From: Victivallales bacterium
GTDB taxonomy: Bacteria; Verrucomicrobiota; Lentisphaeria; Victivallales; GWF2-38-69
Assembly: GCA_021733985.1 (NCBI GenBank)
Contig: JAIPJT010000028.1
Location: forward strand, 1-35,452
Reading direction: 5' to 3'
Length of the DNA stretch: 35,452 bases
Shown here: piece after piece, positions 25,844 through 34,756 of the stretch
How positions within the stretch are numbered: the first letter of the stretch is position 1
Layout of the letters: every line of letters begins with the position of its first letter
Position numbers and translations under genes: made by a program
Notes under the pieces: model-generated
Told to the model about the DNA's origin: nothing
Seen by the model: only the letters and a program-made list of their open reading frames with translations
Databases searched by the model: none

Positions 25844-27514
25844 ATGAACGGTACATTACTATTGGTGGGATCTCTGGTGATTTTTGCTATTGCTTATAGA
25901 GTTTACGGCGGCTTTCTTAATAAACTTTATGAAGTATCGGATGAGAAGAAAACGCCGGCACATCTGATGGATGACGGTGTAGATTATGTGCCCACGAAAT
26001 TTCCTGTACTTTTCGGTCATCACTTTGCTTCGATTGCAGGTGCAGGACCTATTGTGGGGCCTATATTGGCTGGATACTTTGGATGGCTGCCCGCTGTTAT
26101 CTGGATTATTGTCGGGTGTATTTTTATAGGGGGTATGCATGATTTTTCCGCACTTATTATTTCTGCAAGGAACGATGGACGTTCTGTGGCCAGTATTGTG
26201 GAAAAATATCTAGGATATCCAGGAAGACAGATTTTTCTTATTTTTGTTTTCATAACATTAGTACTTGTTGTAGCTATTTTCGCACTGCTGATTGCAAAAA
26301 TCTGTATATCTATACCCGCAGTGCTTACTTCATCCGCTCTTTTTATATTTATGGCACCGGTTTACGGATACCTTGTTTATAAAAAAGGTTTTTCCGTATT
26401 GAAAAGCAGTATTATATTTGTACCCCTGCTTTTTTTCTTTGTATTTATCGGCATAACTTTTCCTTTTGATTTAAAGGCTTTTTTTAATTTATCCGGTACG
26501 GCGGCAAATCATATAATGACTGCTATCTTGTTAATTTATGCTTTTACTGCTTCAGTTCTTCCTGTATGGCTTCTTCTGCAGCCACGGGATTATTTAAATT
26601 CTTTTCTTCTTTATGTTATGCTTTTAGCAGCCTTTATAGGTATCCTTTTTGTTTCGCCCGCTTTACAAATGCCGGAATTTACTCAGTGGAATATTAAAAA
26701 GCTCGGTACTCTGTTTCCTATGTTATTTGTTGTAGTGGCTTGCGGAGCATGTTCAGGATTTCATTCACTAGTTTCATCCGGGACAACTTCAAAACAGATT
26801 TATAAGGAAAGAGATATGCTGAGGATCGGTTACGGGGCAATGCTTCTTGAAGGAGTGGTCGCTATAATAGCAATAATAAGTGTGGCAATATTTACTGAAC
26901 AGCAGTATTTGAGTACAATTGCGAATGCTTCACCTGTACACATTTTTGCCAGCGGAATAGGCAGTATGATCGGAAAGCTCGGTTTTCCGCCCGAAGTTGC
27001 TGTTGTTTTTATTTCACTGACTGTTTCAGCATTTATGCTTACTACTCTCGACACAGCCACCAGGCTGTCAAGATTTGCCTGGCAGGAGCTGTTTATTCCG
27101 AGTATGAGTGAAGTTAGGGAGGCAGAGAATAATCCGAAACACAAGATAGTATCAAATAATTATGCCGCAACCCTGATTCCGGTATTTCTTGCAGGGTATC
27201 TTGCATACAGTGGAAGCGGCCAGGTGATATGGCCCGTATTCGGTGCATCCAACCAGCTTTTAGCAGCTTTGAGCCTTCTTACGGTTACTCTTTACTTAAT
27301 CCATATGAAGTCAAACTACTGGGTCGCTCTTATTCCGGCTGTTTTTATGATGGCAACAAGTATCTGGGCTCTTGTGGTGTTATTTAAAAATAATATGAGC
27401 GTAAAAAATTATTCATTAGTAACTGCTGCGGCTTTTCTATTGATTATGGCTGCTGTCCTCTGTATAAAATCAGTAAAATCAATAAAAAAGAATTCCGGTT
27501 TTTCTGGGAGTTAG
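25844..27514 (+). CDS. cstA: CstA-family carbon-starvation transporter
   Basis: The 556-residue membrane protein has the family signatures YVPTKFPVLFGHHFASIAG, GAGPIVGPILAGYFGWLPA and GGMHDFSALIISARNDGRS in its first 120 residues, then LLQPRDYLNSFLLY, ACGACSGFHSLVSSGTTSKQ and TTLDTATRLSRF. About 13-15 hydrophobic segments follow one another. It is shorter than the roughly 700-residue E. coli CstA, but short forms are common. CstA proteins import pyruvate or peptides when carbon is scarce. No clear ribosome site is seen: the leader is nearly all A and T. A palindromic site overlaps its promoter. Confidence 0.93.
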   Translation: MNGTLLLVGSLVIFAIAYRVYGGFLNKLYEVSDEKKTPAHLMDDGVDYVPTKFPVLFGHHFASIAGAGPIVGPILAGYFGWLPAVIWIIVGCIFIGGMHDFSALIISARNDGRSVASIVEKYLGYPGRQIFLIFVFITLVLVVAIFALLIAKICISIPAVLTSSALFIFMAPVYGYLVYKKGFSVLKSSIIFVPLLFFFVFIGITFPFDLKAFFNLSGTAANHIMTAILLIYAFTASVLPVWLLLQPRDYLNSFLLYVMLLAAFIGILFVSPALQMPEFTQWNIKKLGTLFPMLFVVVACGACSGFHSLVSSGTTSKQIYKERDMLRIGYGAMLLEGVVAIIAIISVAIFTEQQYLSTIANASPVHIFASGIGSMIGKLGFPPEVAVVFISLTVSAFMLTTLDTATRLSRFAWQELFIPSMSEVREAENNPKHKIVSNNYAATLIPVFLAGYLAYSGSGQVIWPVFGASNQLLAALSLLTVTLYLIHMKSNYWVALIPAVFMMATSIWALVVLFKNNMSVKNYSLVTAAAFLLIMAAVLCIKSVKSIKKNSGFSGS

Positions 27515-27732
27515 GATAAAGTGGGGATAACCAGAGTGTGTAAAAAAATAGTACAAAAAATTTGTTATAAAAATATTAATTTAAGTTTGCTATTTTTGTT
27601 ATTATCGTTAGATTGTAGTTTCTGTTCTTTATTAATTCTGCTATAGATATTTCGGTAGAAAATATTTACCTTTTTTTTACTAAGGCGGCTTGATATATTA
27701 TCAATTGCTTGTAGTTTAGTGTCTCGTTTTTC

Positions 27733-27808
27733 GGGTTGGTAGCTCAGCGGTAGTAGCACCTGCCTTTTAAGCAGGGGGTCCTGGGTTCGAATCCCAGCCA
27801 ACCCACCA
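27733..27808 (+). tRNA. tRNA-Lys (TTT)
   Basis: A complete 76-nt tRNA including encoded CCA. The acceptor GGGTTGG (27733-27739) pairs with CCAACCC (27798-27804), discriminator A, CCA 27806-27808. The anticodon loop CTTTTAA gives UUU, and the T-arm is CTGGG-TTCGAAT-CCCAG. Bases 27788-27808 are repeated exactly at 27900-27920. The 215 bp before it (27515-27732) show no gene; a protein-like frame running antisense through the tRNA is an artefact. Confidence 0.95.
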
Positions 27809-27850
27809 TATATATCAATGTAATTTAAGTAGTAGGTGGTCAGTTAAATA

Positions 27851-27920
27851 CTGGGTTCGCCACAGACATACGACTGTGGCACCATATCGAATGATATGGC
27901 GAATCCCAGCCAACCCACCA
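27851..27920 (+). mobile_element. Double-hairpin insertion in a duplicated tRNA-Lys 3' end
   Basis: Forty-two bases after the true tRNA-Lys, its T-arm and 3' end appear again with the T-loop opened: CTGGGTTCG (27851-27859), hairpin 1 CCACAGACATACGACTGTGG (27860-27879), CA, hairpin 2 CCATATCGAATGATATGG (27882-27899), then CGAATCCCAG and CCAACCCACCA (to 27920), followed by T8. The outer arms can pair across the T-loop, giving a three-way junction. The repeat offset is 112 bp. No coding capacity is present. Hairpin 2 shares its core with the array downstream of tRNA-Tyr. Calling it a mobile element is inference from the repeated architecture. Confidence 0.75.
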
Positions 27921-28080
27921 TTTTTTTTGAAAAAGTTAAGCCGGTGAAGGCTGTATATCTTTTGAAAGGGTTTGCTGTCGTTGTTAAAATGTTGTGCCTA
28001 TGATGGTATAGTGCTTACCCCGGCCGTTTCACCTTTTTATTCAGTTTAATATATATTTATATACTTCAGGAGAATACAAG

Positions 28081-28308
28081 ATGAGTAGAGTATGTGAAAT
28101 TTGCGGAAAAGGCAAAAGCGTTGGCGGATCCATTGTAAGAAAAGGACTTGCAAAGAAAAAAGGCGGAATTGGAATGCATGTTGTAAAAAACACTAAAAGA
28201 ACTTTTAAGCCTAATCTCCAGTCAGCAAAAGTTAGTATGAGTGGAAAAGTAAAAAAAGTTAAAGTATGCGCAGCTTGTCTTCGTTCCGGAAAAGTTAAAA
28301 AAGCGTAA
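28081..28308 (+). CDS. rpmB: Ribosomal protein L28 (zinc-ribbon form)
   Basis: The 75-residue large-subunit protein starts MSRVCEICGKGKSVGGSIV and contains RTFKPNLQSAKV. Two CxxC pairs (C5/C8 and C63/C66) mark the zinc-binding form of L28. AGGAG lies 8 nt before the ATG. It is followed by its own terminator and then by valS. Confidence 0.97.
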   Translation: MSRVCEICGKGKSVGGSIVRKGLAKKKGGIGMHVVKNTKRTFKPNLQSAKVSMSGKVKKVKVCAACLRSGKVKKA

Positions 28309-28331
28309 TACTGAATTTATAGTTTACAGTG

Positions 28332-28360
28332 TAAGCCGGGTTTCAGCCCGGTTTTTTTTT
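28332..28360 (+). terminator. Rho-independent terminator after rpmB
   Basis: The stem CCGGG / CCCGG with loop TTTCAG (28336-28351) is followed directly by about nine T. It lies 24 bp after the rpmB stop and separates it from valS. Confidence 0.9.
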
Positions 28361-28395
28361 GTTCATATAATTAAAAAGTTTATGTGAGGAATAAC

Positions 28396-31074
28396 ATGAG
28401 GAAAGAACTTCCCAAAGCTTACGAACCTGCTGAAATAGAACAAAAATGGAATAAAGTATGGCTTGATGAATGTTATTTTAAAGGAAAAGTTGATAGAAAC
28501 AAAACACCTTATTCAATAGTCATACCCCCTCCCAATGTAACCGGAATTTTGACTCTGGGCCATGTTTTGAATAATACTCTTCAGGATATACTGATTCGTT
28601 GGAAAAAAATGCAGGGGTTTTCAACTTGCTGGTTTCCGGGTACGGATCATGCCGGGATTGCCACTGAAAGCAAAGTGGAACAGTTCTTAAGAGAAAATGA
28701 GGGTTGTTCAAGGAGTGACCTCGGCAGAAAAACCTTTATTGAGAAAGTATGGGAATGGAAAGCAAAATACGGAGGAACGATTATCAGGCAGCTAAAAACT
28801 TTAGGTTGTTCCTGTGACTGGAGCCGTGAGAGGTTTACCCTTGATGAAGGATTGAGCAGTGCAGTTAAGAAGGTTTTTGTTGAATTATATAAAAAAGGAT
28901 ATATATATCGTGGAAACAGGATGATTAACTGGTGTCCTGTTTCAGGTACGGCTCTTTCAGATGAAGAGGTTATATATAAAGAAGTCAAGGGTTTCTTCTA
29001 TCATTTTAAATATCCATTGTCAAATGGAGACGGTTTTCTTGAAATTGCTACAACAAGGCCGGAAACAATGCTGGGTGACAGTGCTGTTGCTGTTAATCCG
29101 GAAGATGAACGATATAAGCATTTGATTGGCAAAATGATTGATTTACCGTTAACAGACAGAAAGATACCTATAATTGCAGATGAACATGCTGATCCGGAGT
29201 TTGGTACAGGATGTGTAAAAATTACTCCGGCACATGATCCCAATGACTTTGAGGTGGGATTAAAACACAGTCTTCCTATAATAAATATAATGTCTGATGA
29301 TGCAACTATGAATGAAGCTGCCGGTGAGGAATTTGTCGGTATGGACAGATTTGAATGCAGGGAGAAGGTTGTATATATGATGAAGGACCTTGGACTGTGT
29401 ATAAAAAATGAATCACATATCCACAAAGTCGGCTATTCTGAACGAGGAGATGTACCGATAGAACCACGAGTAAGCGATCAGTGGTTTGTAAATATGAAGG
29501 AACTTGCAAAGCCGGCCATAGAAGCTGTAAAAAACGGGGAAATTAAATTTCATCCTCAACGCTGGACAAAAGTCTATTTTAATTGGCTTGAAAATATACA
29601 GGACTGGTGCATAAGCCGTCAGATATGGTGGGGACACCGTATACCCGCCTGGTATAATGACATGACAGGAGAGGTTTATGTAGGAATGGAGGAACCGGAA
29701 ACAGAAGGGCCCTGGAGACAGGAAGAGGATGTACTTGATACGTGGTTCAGTTCCTGGCTTTGGCCGTTTTCTATAATGGGCTGGCCGGAAGAAACTGAAG
29801 AGCAGGAATATTTTTATCCGACAGACGACTTGGTTACAGGGCCTGATATAATATTTTTCTGGGTGGCCAGAATGATTATGGCGGGTCTCGAATTTAAAAA
29901 AGAGATTCCTTTTAAAAATGTATATTTCACAAGTATTATCAGAGATGTAAAAGGTAGGAAGCTAAGTAAATCTTTAGGTAACTCCCCTGATCCTCTTGAG
30001 GTGATAAAGACTTACGGCGCCGATGCACTAAGGTTTTCAATAATTTATATTGCTCCTGTCGGGCTCGACATAAGATACAGCAATGAAAAATGCGAACTGG
30101 GAAGAAATTTTGCAAATAAGTTGTGGAATGCCTGCAGATTCCGGCAAATGCACGGCGGAAAATCTCAAGGGTTTCATGACCTATCGGGTGTGGATTCGGA
30201 CATGTTGAACTCTGACCAAAAGTGGATACTTGCAAGGTTGAATAAAACAGTTGATTCTGTAAATGCACACTTGGAAAAGTTCAGTTTCCATATGGCTACA
30301 CATGAAATATACGATTTTGTGTGGAGTGAATTCTGCGACTGGTTTATAGAAGCGTCCAAAAGCAGTATTTTCGGAGAAGAAGGATCGAAGGAACAGTCAC
30401 TGGCTGTTCTTGATTATGTTCTGTTTAATATTTTGAAACTGCTTCACCCCTTTATGCCTTTTGTTACAGAAGAATTAAGCCATTCTCTTGGATTTATCGG
30501 TGATGATGCTTCATTGATGTTTGAGAAATATCCAGGGTACGGAAACAATCCAGAACTTAATGATTTTGTTAATGATTCAGTGATTGTTGAATTCGTTAAT
30601 GCTAAATTTGAAATGATAAGTGCCGGCAGAAATTTGAGAGCTTCTTATAAGATTTCGCCTGGAAAAAAACTGTCATTTCATATCAAGGCCGGAGACGAAA
30701 AAGTTAAAACATTTCTTGAAAAAGAAATAAAAATGATGAGAAAACTTTTAAATGCCGGGAAACTGACAGTTGGAATGGAAAGTTTTGCGGATTTATATGA
30801 TGGTCCGGCACCCTCTGTTGTAACAGATAAAGGAACTGTATTTCTATCCCTGAAAGGGGCTGTTGATGTCGAAGCCGAAAAGAGTAAACTGGAAAAGCAG
30901 AAAAAGGAGATTAAAGGCTGGATCAAAGGGTCAAAAGCTAAACTCTCTAATGAAAAATTCCTGAATAATGCTCCTGAAAAAGTCGTCAGCAACGCAAGAT
31001 TGCATTTAGTTGAATTGGAAAAGAAACTGAAGACTGTAGAAGAAATGCTTGAAGTGCTGGATGTTAATGGTTGA
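28396..31074 (+). CDS. valS: Valyl-tRNA synthetase
   Basis: The start MRKELPKAYEPAEIEQKW at 28396 is preferred: GAGG stands 7 nt upstream, inside the alternative GTG start at 28384. The 892-residue class I synthetase joins valine to tRNA-Val. The ATP-binding HIGH region is PPPNVTGILTLGHVLNNT near residues 43-60, the editing domain lies about 190-340 (ATTRPETMLGDSAVAVNP), the KMSKS motif is KLSKS at 522-526, and the C-terminal coiled coil typical of ValS is present (KSKLEKQKKEIKGWIKGSK). All domains are intact. Confidence 0.97.
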   Translation: MRKELPKAYEPAEIEQKWNKVWLDECYFKGKVDRNKTPYSIVIPPPNVTGILTLGHVLNNTLQDILIRWKKMQGFSTCWFPGTDHAGIATESKVEQFLRENEGCSRSDLGRKTFIEKVWEWKAKYGGTIIRQLKTLGCSCDWSRERFTLDEGLSSAVKKVFVELYKKGYIYRGNRMINWCPVSGTALSDEEVIYKEVKGFFYHFKYPLSNGDGFLEIATTRPETMLGDSAVAVNPEDERYKHLIGKMIDLPLTDRKIPIIADEHADPEFGTGCVKITPAHDPNDFEVGLKHSLPIINIMSDDATMNEAAGEEFVGMDRFECREKVVYMMKDLGLCIKNESHIHKVGYSERGDVPIEPRVSDQWFVNMKELAKPAIEAVKNGEIKFHPQRWTKVYFNWLENIQDWCISRQIWWGHRIPAWYNDMTGEVYVGMEEPETEGPWRQEEDVLDTWFSSWLWPFSIMGWPEETEEQEYFYPTDDLVTGPDIIFFWVARMIMAGLEFKKEIPFKNVYFTSIIRDVKGRKLSKSLGNSPDPLEVIKTYGADALRFSIIYIAPVGLDIRYSNEKCELGRNFANKLWNACRFRQMHGGKSQGFHDLSGVDSDMLNSDQKWILARLNKTVDSVNAHLEKFSFHMATHEIYDFVWSEFCDWFIEASKSSIFGEEGSKEQSLAVLDYVLFNILKLLHPFMPFVTEELSHSLGFIGDDASLMFEKYPGYGNNPELNDFVNDSVIVEFVNAKFEMISAGRNLRASYKISPGKKLSFHIKAGDEKVKTFLEKEIKMMRKLLNAGKLTVGMESFADLYDGPAPSVVTDKGTVFLSLKGAVDVEAEKSKLEKQKKEIKGWIKGSKAKLSNEKFLNNAPEKVVSNARLHLVELEKKLKTVEEMLEVLDVNG

Positions 31075-31477
31075 TGGTTGATGTGTATGCCGAAGTTTGT
31101 GAGATCTAAATTAGTAATTTAACTTTCGGATTTAAGAAAACCTATTTAAGTTATTAATAATAAGAGATATAAACTTAAAACAGATGTATGTTTTTATTGT
31201 TTATTTCAATCATACACCAATAACTTTGTACTGAATATTCAATACCTGGATATTGGATACTCTAAATACAAAAATTAAAATCCGTTCGTTGATTTAGCTC
31301 AATTAGAGAGAAACTTGAAACCATAAACTTCAGTTTTTATAGACGGTGTTCATCCAGGATGTCTCTGTTACCTTTTTTTGACTGATCGAAGTTTATTTTT
31401 GATTGAAATTTATTTTTTTAAAAAAAAGAAGGGCAACTGATTTATACCCAAAACGATTTGGTTTATTTATCCATCAC

Positions 31478-31513
31478 ACCATACGGTATGACCTGTATCG
31501 AATGATAAGGTCG
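31478..31513 (+). other. Worn double-hairpin relative in the valS-hflX gap
   Basis: In the 588-bp gene-free stretch 31075-31662 a near-palindrome CATACGGTATG (31480-31490) is followed by ACCTGTATCGAATGATAAGGT (31491-31511; the run is 21 bases with one bulged G) and CG. The inner TATCGAATGATA is identical to hairpin 2 of the tRNA-Lys element. No tRNA end flanks it. The remainder of the gap has short simple repeats (GGTTGAT after valS) and AT-rich sequence, and no convincing gene. Confidence 0.35.
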
Positions 31514-31612
31514 AAAAATAAAGTGTATGTCCAAGTTCATTTACGAAGGACAAAAACCATTCCGTCTTCGTTTTCGCTATTGTGAAACTACGCCGGATTA
31601 AAAAAAAATCGC

Positions 31613-31626
31613 ATACACTTGTGTAT
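31613..31626. promoter_or_regulatory. Palindromic site ATACACTTGTGTAT before hflX (shared with cstA)
   Basis: The same 14-bp palindrome as upstream of cstA lies 36 bp before the hflX ATG. Its right arm overlaps TATAAT (31624-31629), a perfect -10, so a bound protein would cover the promoter. A run of A precedes it in place of a recognisable -35. Confidence 0.55.
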
Positions 31627-31662
31627 AATAATTCTAAAGCGTTGAATTAAAATTTAATAATT

Positions 31663-32955
31663 ATGTTTTTTATAGATGACAGGAAAGATACAAAGAAAGT
31701 TATAAACGCATTTCTGGTAGGGATAAGAAGCTCCGAGATAAGCGGAGATAAGGCATATGAATACGTTTGTGAACTGGCTGAACTTGCTGATACAATGGGA
31801 CTGGAAGTTCTTGGGCATGAAATAGTTAATCTTCGTGCTCCGAATTCGAGATTTTATATTGGTTCCGGAAAAGTAAACGAAATAGCAGAAAAAGCAAAGA
31901 GCCTTAAAGCCGAATGTATAATTGTAGACTTCGAAATAACCCCGGCACAGCAGCGTAACTGGGAAAAAGTTTCGGGGCTTTGTGTTATAGACAGGCAGGA
32001 GGTAATACTGGATATCTTTGCGGAAAGGGCCATCACAAAAGAGGCCAGTCTACAGGTGGAGTTAGCAAGAATGGAATATTCTCTTCCAAGGCTTAAAAGG
32101 GCATGGACACACCTCTCGAGACAACGCGGCGGTGCTAAAGGAACCAGAGGGGAGGGCGAAAAACAAATTGAAGCTGACAGGCGAATGGTCCAGCAAAGGA
32201 TCTCCTTTCTTAAAAAAGAACTTGAGGAAGTTAAAAAACACAGGGAAGTTCAAAGGAGCAAAAGGGAAAATGCAGCTGTTCCTTCGGGTGCAATAATAGG
32301 TTATACTAATGTAGGTAAGTCTTCACTTCTGAACTGCTTGGCGGGCTCGGATGTTATGGTGGAAAATAAACTTTTTGCTACACTGGACTCAACTACCAGA
32401 GTGGTGGATTTGCCGGAGAAACAGAAGGTACTGCTTTCCGATACTGTCGGATTTATCAGAAAACTGCCTCATAAATTAGTGGAAGCATTTAAATCAACTC
32501 TCGAAGCGGCGTTAATTTCTGATTTTATAATACATGTTCTCGATGCTTCGAGTTTGAGTGTCGAGGAGCACTTTCGTACAACAGTAAAACTTCTTGAAGA
32601 ACTTAATTCTTCCGGCAAACCTATATTAACAGTTTACAACAAAGTCGATTTAATTGAGAAACCTGCTGTAAAAGCGCGCTTAAGAGCTATAAGGCCGGAT
32701 GCCGTTTTTACCTCTGTTAAAGAGGGAATCGGGATCGAAGAAATAGAAAAGAGGATTTTAAAACAGATAACATCCTGCACTGAACGAGTTAATCTGCGTA
32801 TACCTGTCAGTAATTCCCGAATCCCGTTTCTTGTTTATAAATATGGAAGGGTTCTTTCTATCAAATATGAGCATAATTACACTTATATAACAGCAAAAAT
32901 AGCAAGAGAAAACCTTAAACCTTTTTCTGATTTTATAGTAAGAGAAGCTTATTGA
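31663..32955 (+). CDS. hflX: GTPase HflX
   Basis: The 430-residue protein has the HflX N-terminal domain (VGIRSSEISG...; RAPNSRFYIGSGKVNEIAEK; IVDFEITPAQQRNWEK; VIDRQEVILDIFAERA), the glycine-rich linker SRQRGGAKGTRGEGEKQIE, and a Ras-like GTPase with P-loop GYTNVGKSS at 213-221, G3 SDTVGFIRKLPHKLV and G4 YNKVDLIE. HflX binds the ribosome and splits or rescues stalled ribosomes under heat or other stress. The start ATG has no clear ribosome site, only an AT-rich leader like that of cstA. Confidence 0.96.
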   Translation: MFFIDDRKDTKKVINAFLVGIRSSEISGDKAYEYVCELAELADTMGLEVLGHEIVNLRAPNSRFYIGSGKVNEIAEKAKSLKAECIIVDFEITPAQQRNWEKVSGLCVIDRQEVILDIFAERAITKEASLQVELARMEYSLPRLKRAWTHLSRQRGGAKGTRGEGEKQIEADRRMVQQRISFLKKELEEVKKHREVQRSKRENAAVPSGAIIGYTNVGKSSLLNCLAGSDVMVENKLFATLDSTTRVVDLPEKQKVLLSDTVGFIRKLPHKLVEAFKSTLEAALISDFIIHVLDASSLSVEEHFRTTVKLLEELNSSGKPILTVYNKVDLIEKPAVKARLRAIRPDAVFTSVKEGIGIEEIEKRILKQITSCTERVNLRIPVSNSRIPFLVYKYGRVLSIKYEHNYTYITAKIARENLKPFSDFIVREAY

Positions 32956-33032
32956 ATTCAGTTTAGCATTAAGTTATAATATAATTTTTAAAGAAATATG
33001 TTTTATATATGAAAAAGGTTTAACTCAGGCAG

Positions 33033-34733
33033 ATGGATACTTCAGGACAGAAAATCAATGTTACTTTGAAAGATGGTCAGACTGCAGAGTGTTTTTCTAA
33101 AACTTTGGTAAAAAATGTTATTAAAAAATTTAATCTTCCCGACAATGAACTTTCTTATATAGGTGCACTGGTAAATAATGAAATGGTATCTTTGTCGTAT
33201 CCATTAGAGGTTGATTCGAAAATTGAACTTTTGACTTTTATTGATGAATGTGGTTGGCAGATTTATAAAAATTCTTTAACTTTTCTTTTGTCAAAAGCTG
33301 TGTTTAATTGTTTTCCGGAAGCTAAATTTGAGATTCAGCATTCAATAGGCAACGGCAGGTACTGCACTTTACAAAATATTCCTGACAATATGAAGATTCC
33401 GCAGGTTGTTAAGATCCTTGATAAGTATATCAGAGAACAGATTGAAGCCAGGCATCCTATAATAAGGAGGAAGCTTTACTTTGAAAATGCACTTAAATAT
33501 TTTGCAGAAAGCGGCAGGCTGGATAAAACAAGGATTCTTCACTTTACTAATGATGCGAAAATTATCCTTTATCAGTGTGAAGACTATTTTGATCTGGCAT
33601 ATGAAAATGTATTGTGCAGTAATACAGAAGACCTCAAATATTTTGAAATTTATTCTTATTCAGATGACGGTTTTATTTTACAGTTTCCCGAATGTGAATT
33701 CCCTGTTAAGGTAATGCCATATAAAAATCTGCCTAACCTTTTTGATGTTTTTAAACATTATAAAAGGTGGGGCAAAACTATCGGATTAAAAACAGTTGCC
33801 GATCTTAATGAAATAATAGTAAGGGGGGATTTCAGGGAAATTGTCAGGATTGAGGAAGCATATCAGGAGAAAAGAATTGCCGAGATAAGTGATATGATCA
33901 GTAAAAAAAGCGGAAGGGCAAAATGGGTACTTATTGCAGGACCTTCTTCTTCAGGCAAAACAACTTTTGCTCACAGACTCGGCACGCAGATGCAGGTAAA
34001 CGGAGTTACGCCGGTAATTGTATCTGTTGATAACTATTTTAAGAACAGAAAAGATACGCCCCGGGATAAAGATGGGAACTATGATTTTGAAAATATTGAA
34101 ACGATAGACTTGGAACTTTTAAATCAACATCTGAAGCTGCTTGATGAAGGAAAAGAGATCGATGTACCCAGGTTTGATTTCGAAAAAGGAGTACGTTTCT
34201 GGTCAGGAGAGAAACTTTTTCTCGGCAGTAATGAAGTTGCAGTTATAGAAGGTATTCATTCCTTAAATCCCAGAATGACTGAAATACTGCCTGCAGAACG
34301 AAAGTTTTTGATATATATTAATGCATTAACACAGCTTAACCTGGACATTAACCATCGGGTTTCAACTACAGACTGCCGGCTTATTAGGAGGATAGTCCGT
34401 GACCATAGGACAAGAGGAAACAGAGCTTTAAAGACGCTTGAAATGTGGCCGAGTGTTAGAAAAGGTGAAGAAAAATGGATTTTCCCCTTTCAGGAACATG
34501 CCGACTGCGTTTTTAGTTCAGCTCTTGATTACGAACTTTCTGTCCTTAAACCTTATGTGGTTCCTCTTCTTGCGGAGGTTAAGCCCTGGAATAAAACTTA
34601 TGCTGTAGCCAGAAGGCTTCAGGCTTTTCTCACAAACTTCCTTCCGGCAGAAAAATTGTATGTCCCGCATAATTCACTGATCAGAGAATTCCTCGGTGAA
34701 GGGATAATCGAGGAAGCAAAAGGATTCTATTAA
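33033..34733 (+). CDS. TGS-domain nucleoside (uridine-type) kinase
   Basis: The 566-residue protein combines a TGS domain (about 5-70, KINVTLKDGQTAECF), a region like the threonyl-tRNA synthetase editing domain (about 75-270), and a uridine-kinase-like P-loop domain (about 290-490) with GPSSSGKTT at 303-311, SVDNYFKNRKDTPRDKDG, FENIETIDLELLNQHL and VIEGIHSLNP. This fused form is known in Thermotoga, Clostridia, Bacteroidota and PVC bacteria, where it phosphorylates nucleosides. Function of the N-terminal part is unclear. It follows hflX by 77 bp on the same strand. Confidence 0.92.
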   Translation: MDTSGQKINVTLKDGQTAECFSKTLVKNVIKKFNLPDNELSYIGALVNNEMVSLSYPLEVDSKIELLTFIDECGWQIYKNSLTFLLSKAVFNCFPEAKFEIQHSIGNGRYCTLQNIPDNMKIPQVVKILDKYIREQIEARHPIIRRKLYFENALKYFAESGRLDKTRILHFTNDAKIILYQCEDYFDLAYENVLCSNTEDLKYFEIYSYSDDGFILQFPECEFPVKVMPYKNLPNLFDVFKHYKRWGKTIGLKTVADLNEIIVRGDFREIVRIEEAYQEKRIAEISDMISKKSGRAKWVLIAGPSSSGKTTFAHRLGTQMQVNGVTPVIVSVDNYFKNRKDTPRDKDGNYDFENIETIDLELLNQHLKLLDEGKEIDVPRFDFEKGVRFWSGEKLFLGSNEVAVIEGIHSLNPRMTEILPAERKFLIYINALTQLNLDINHRVSTTDCRLIRRIVRDHRTRGNRALKTLEMWPSVRKGEEKWIFPFQEHADCVFSSALDYELSVLKPYVVPLLAEVKPWNKTYAVARRLQAFLTNFLPAEKLYVPHNSLIREFLGEGIIEEAKGFY

Positions 34734-34756
34734 AGTTTTTATTTCTGTGCTGCTTA

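Noticed and set aside
27565-27801. 78-residue minus-strand open frame
   Set aside because: It begins inside tRNA-Lys; 'MAGIRTQDPLL' is the usual false protein from an antisense tRNA.
31403-31585. 60-residue open frame between valS and hflX
   Set aside because: It crosses the hairpin region, has no ribosome site or recognisable domain, and its composition is not protein-like.
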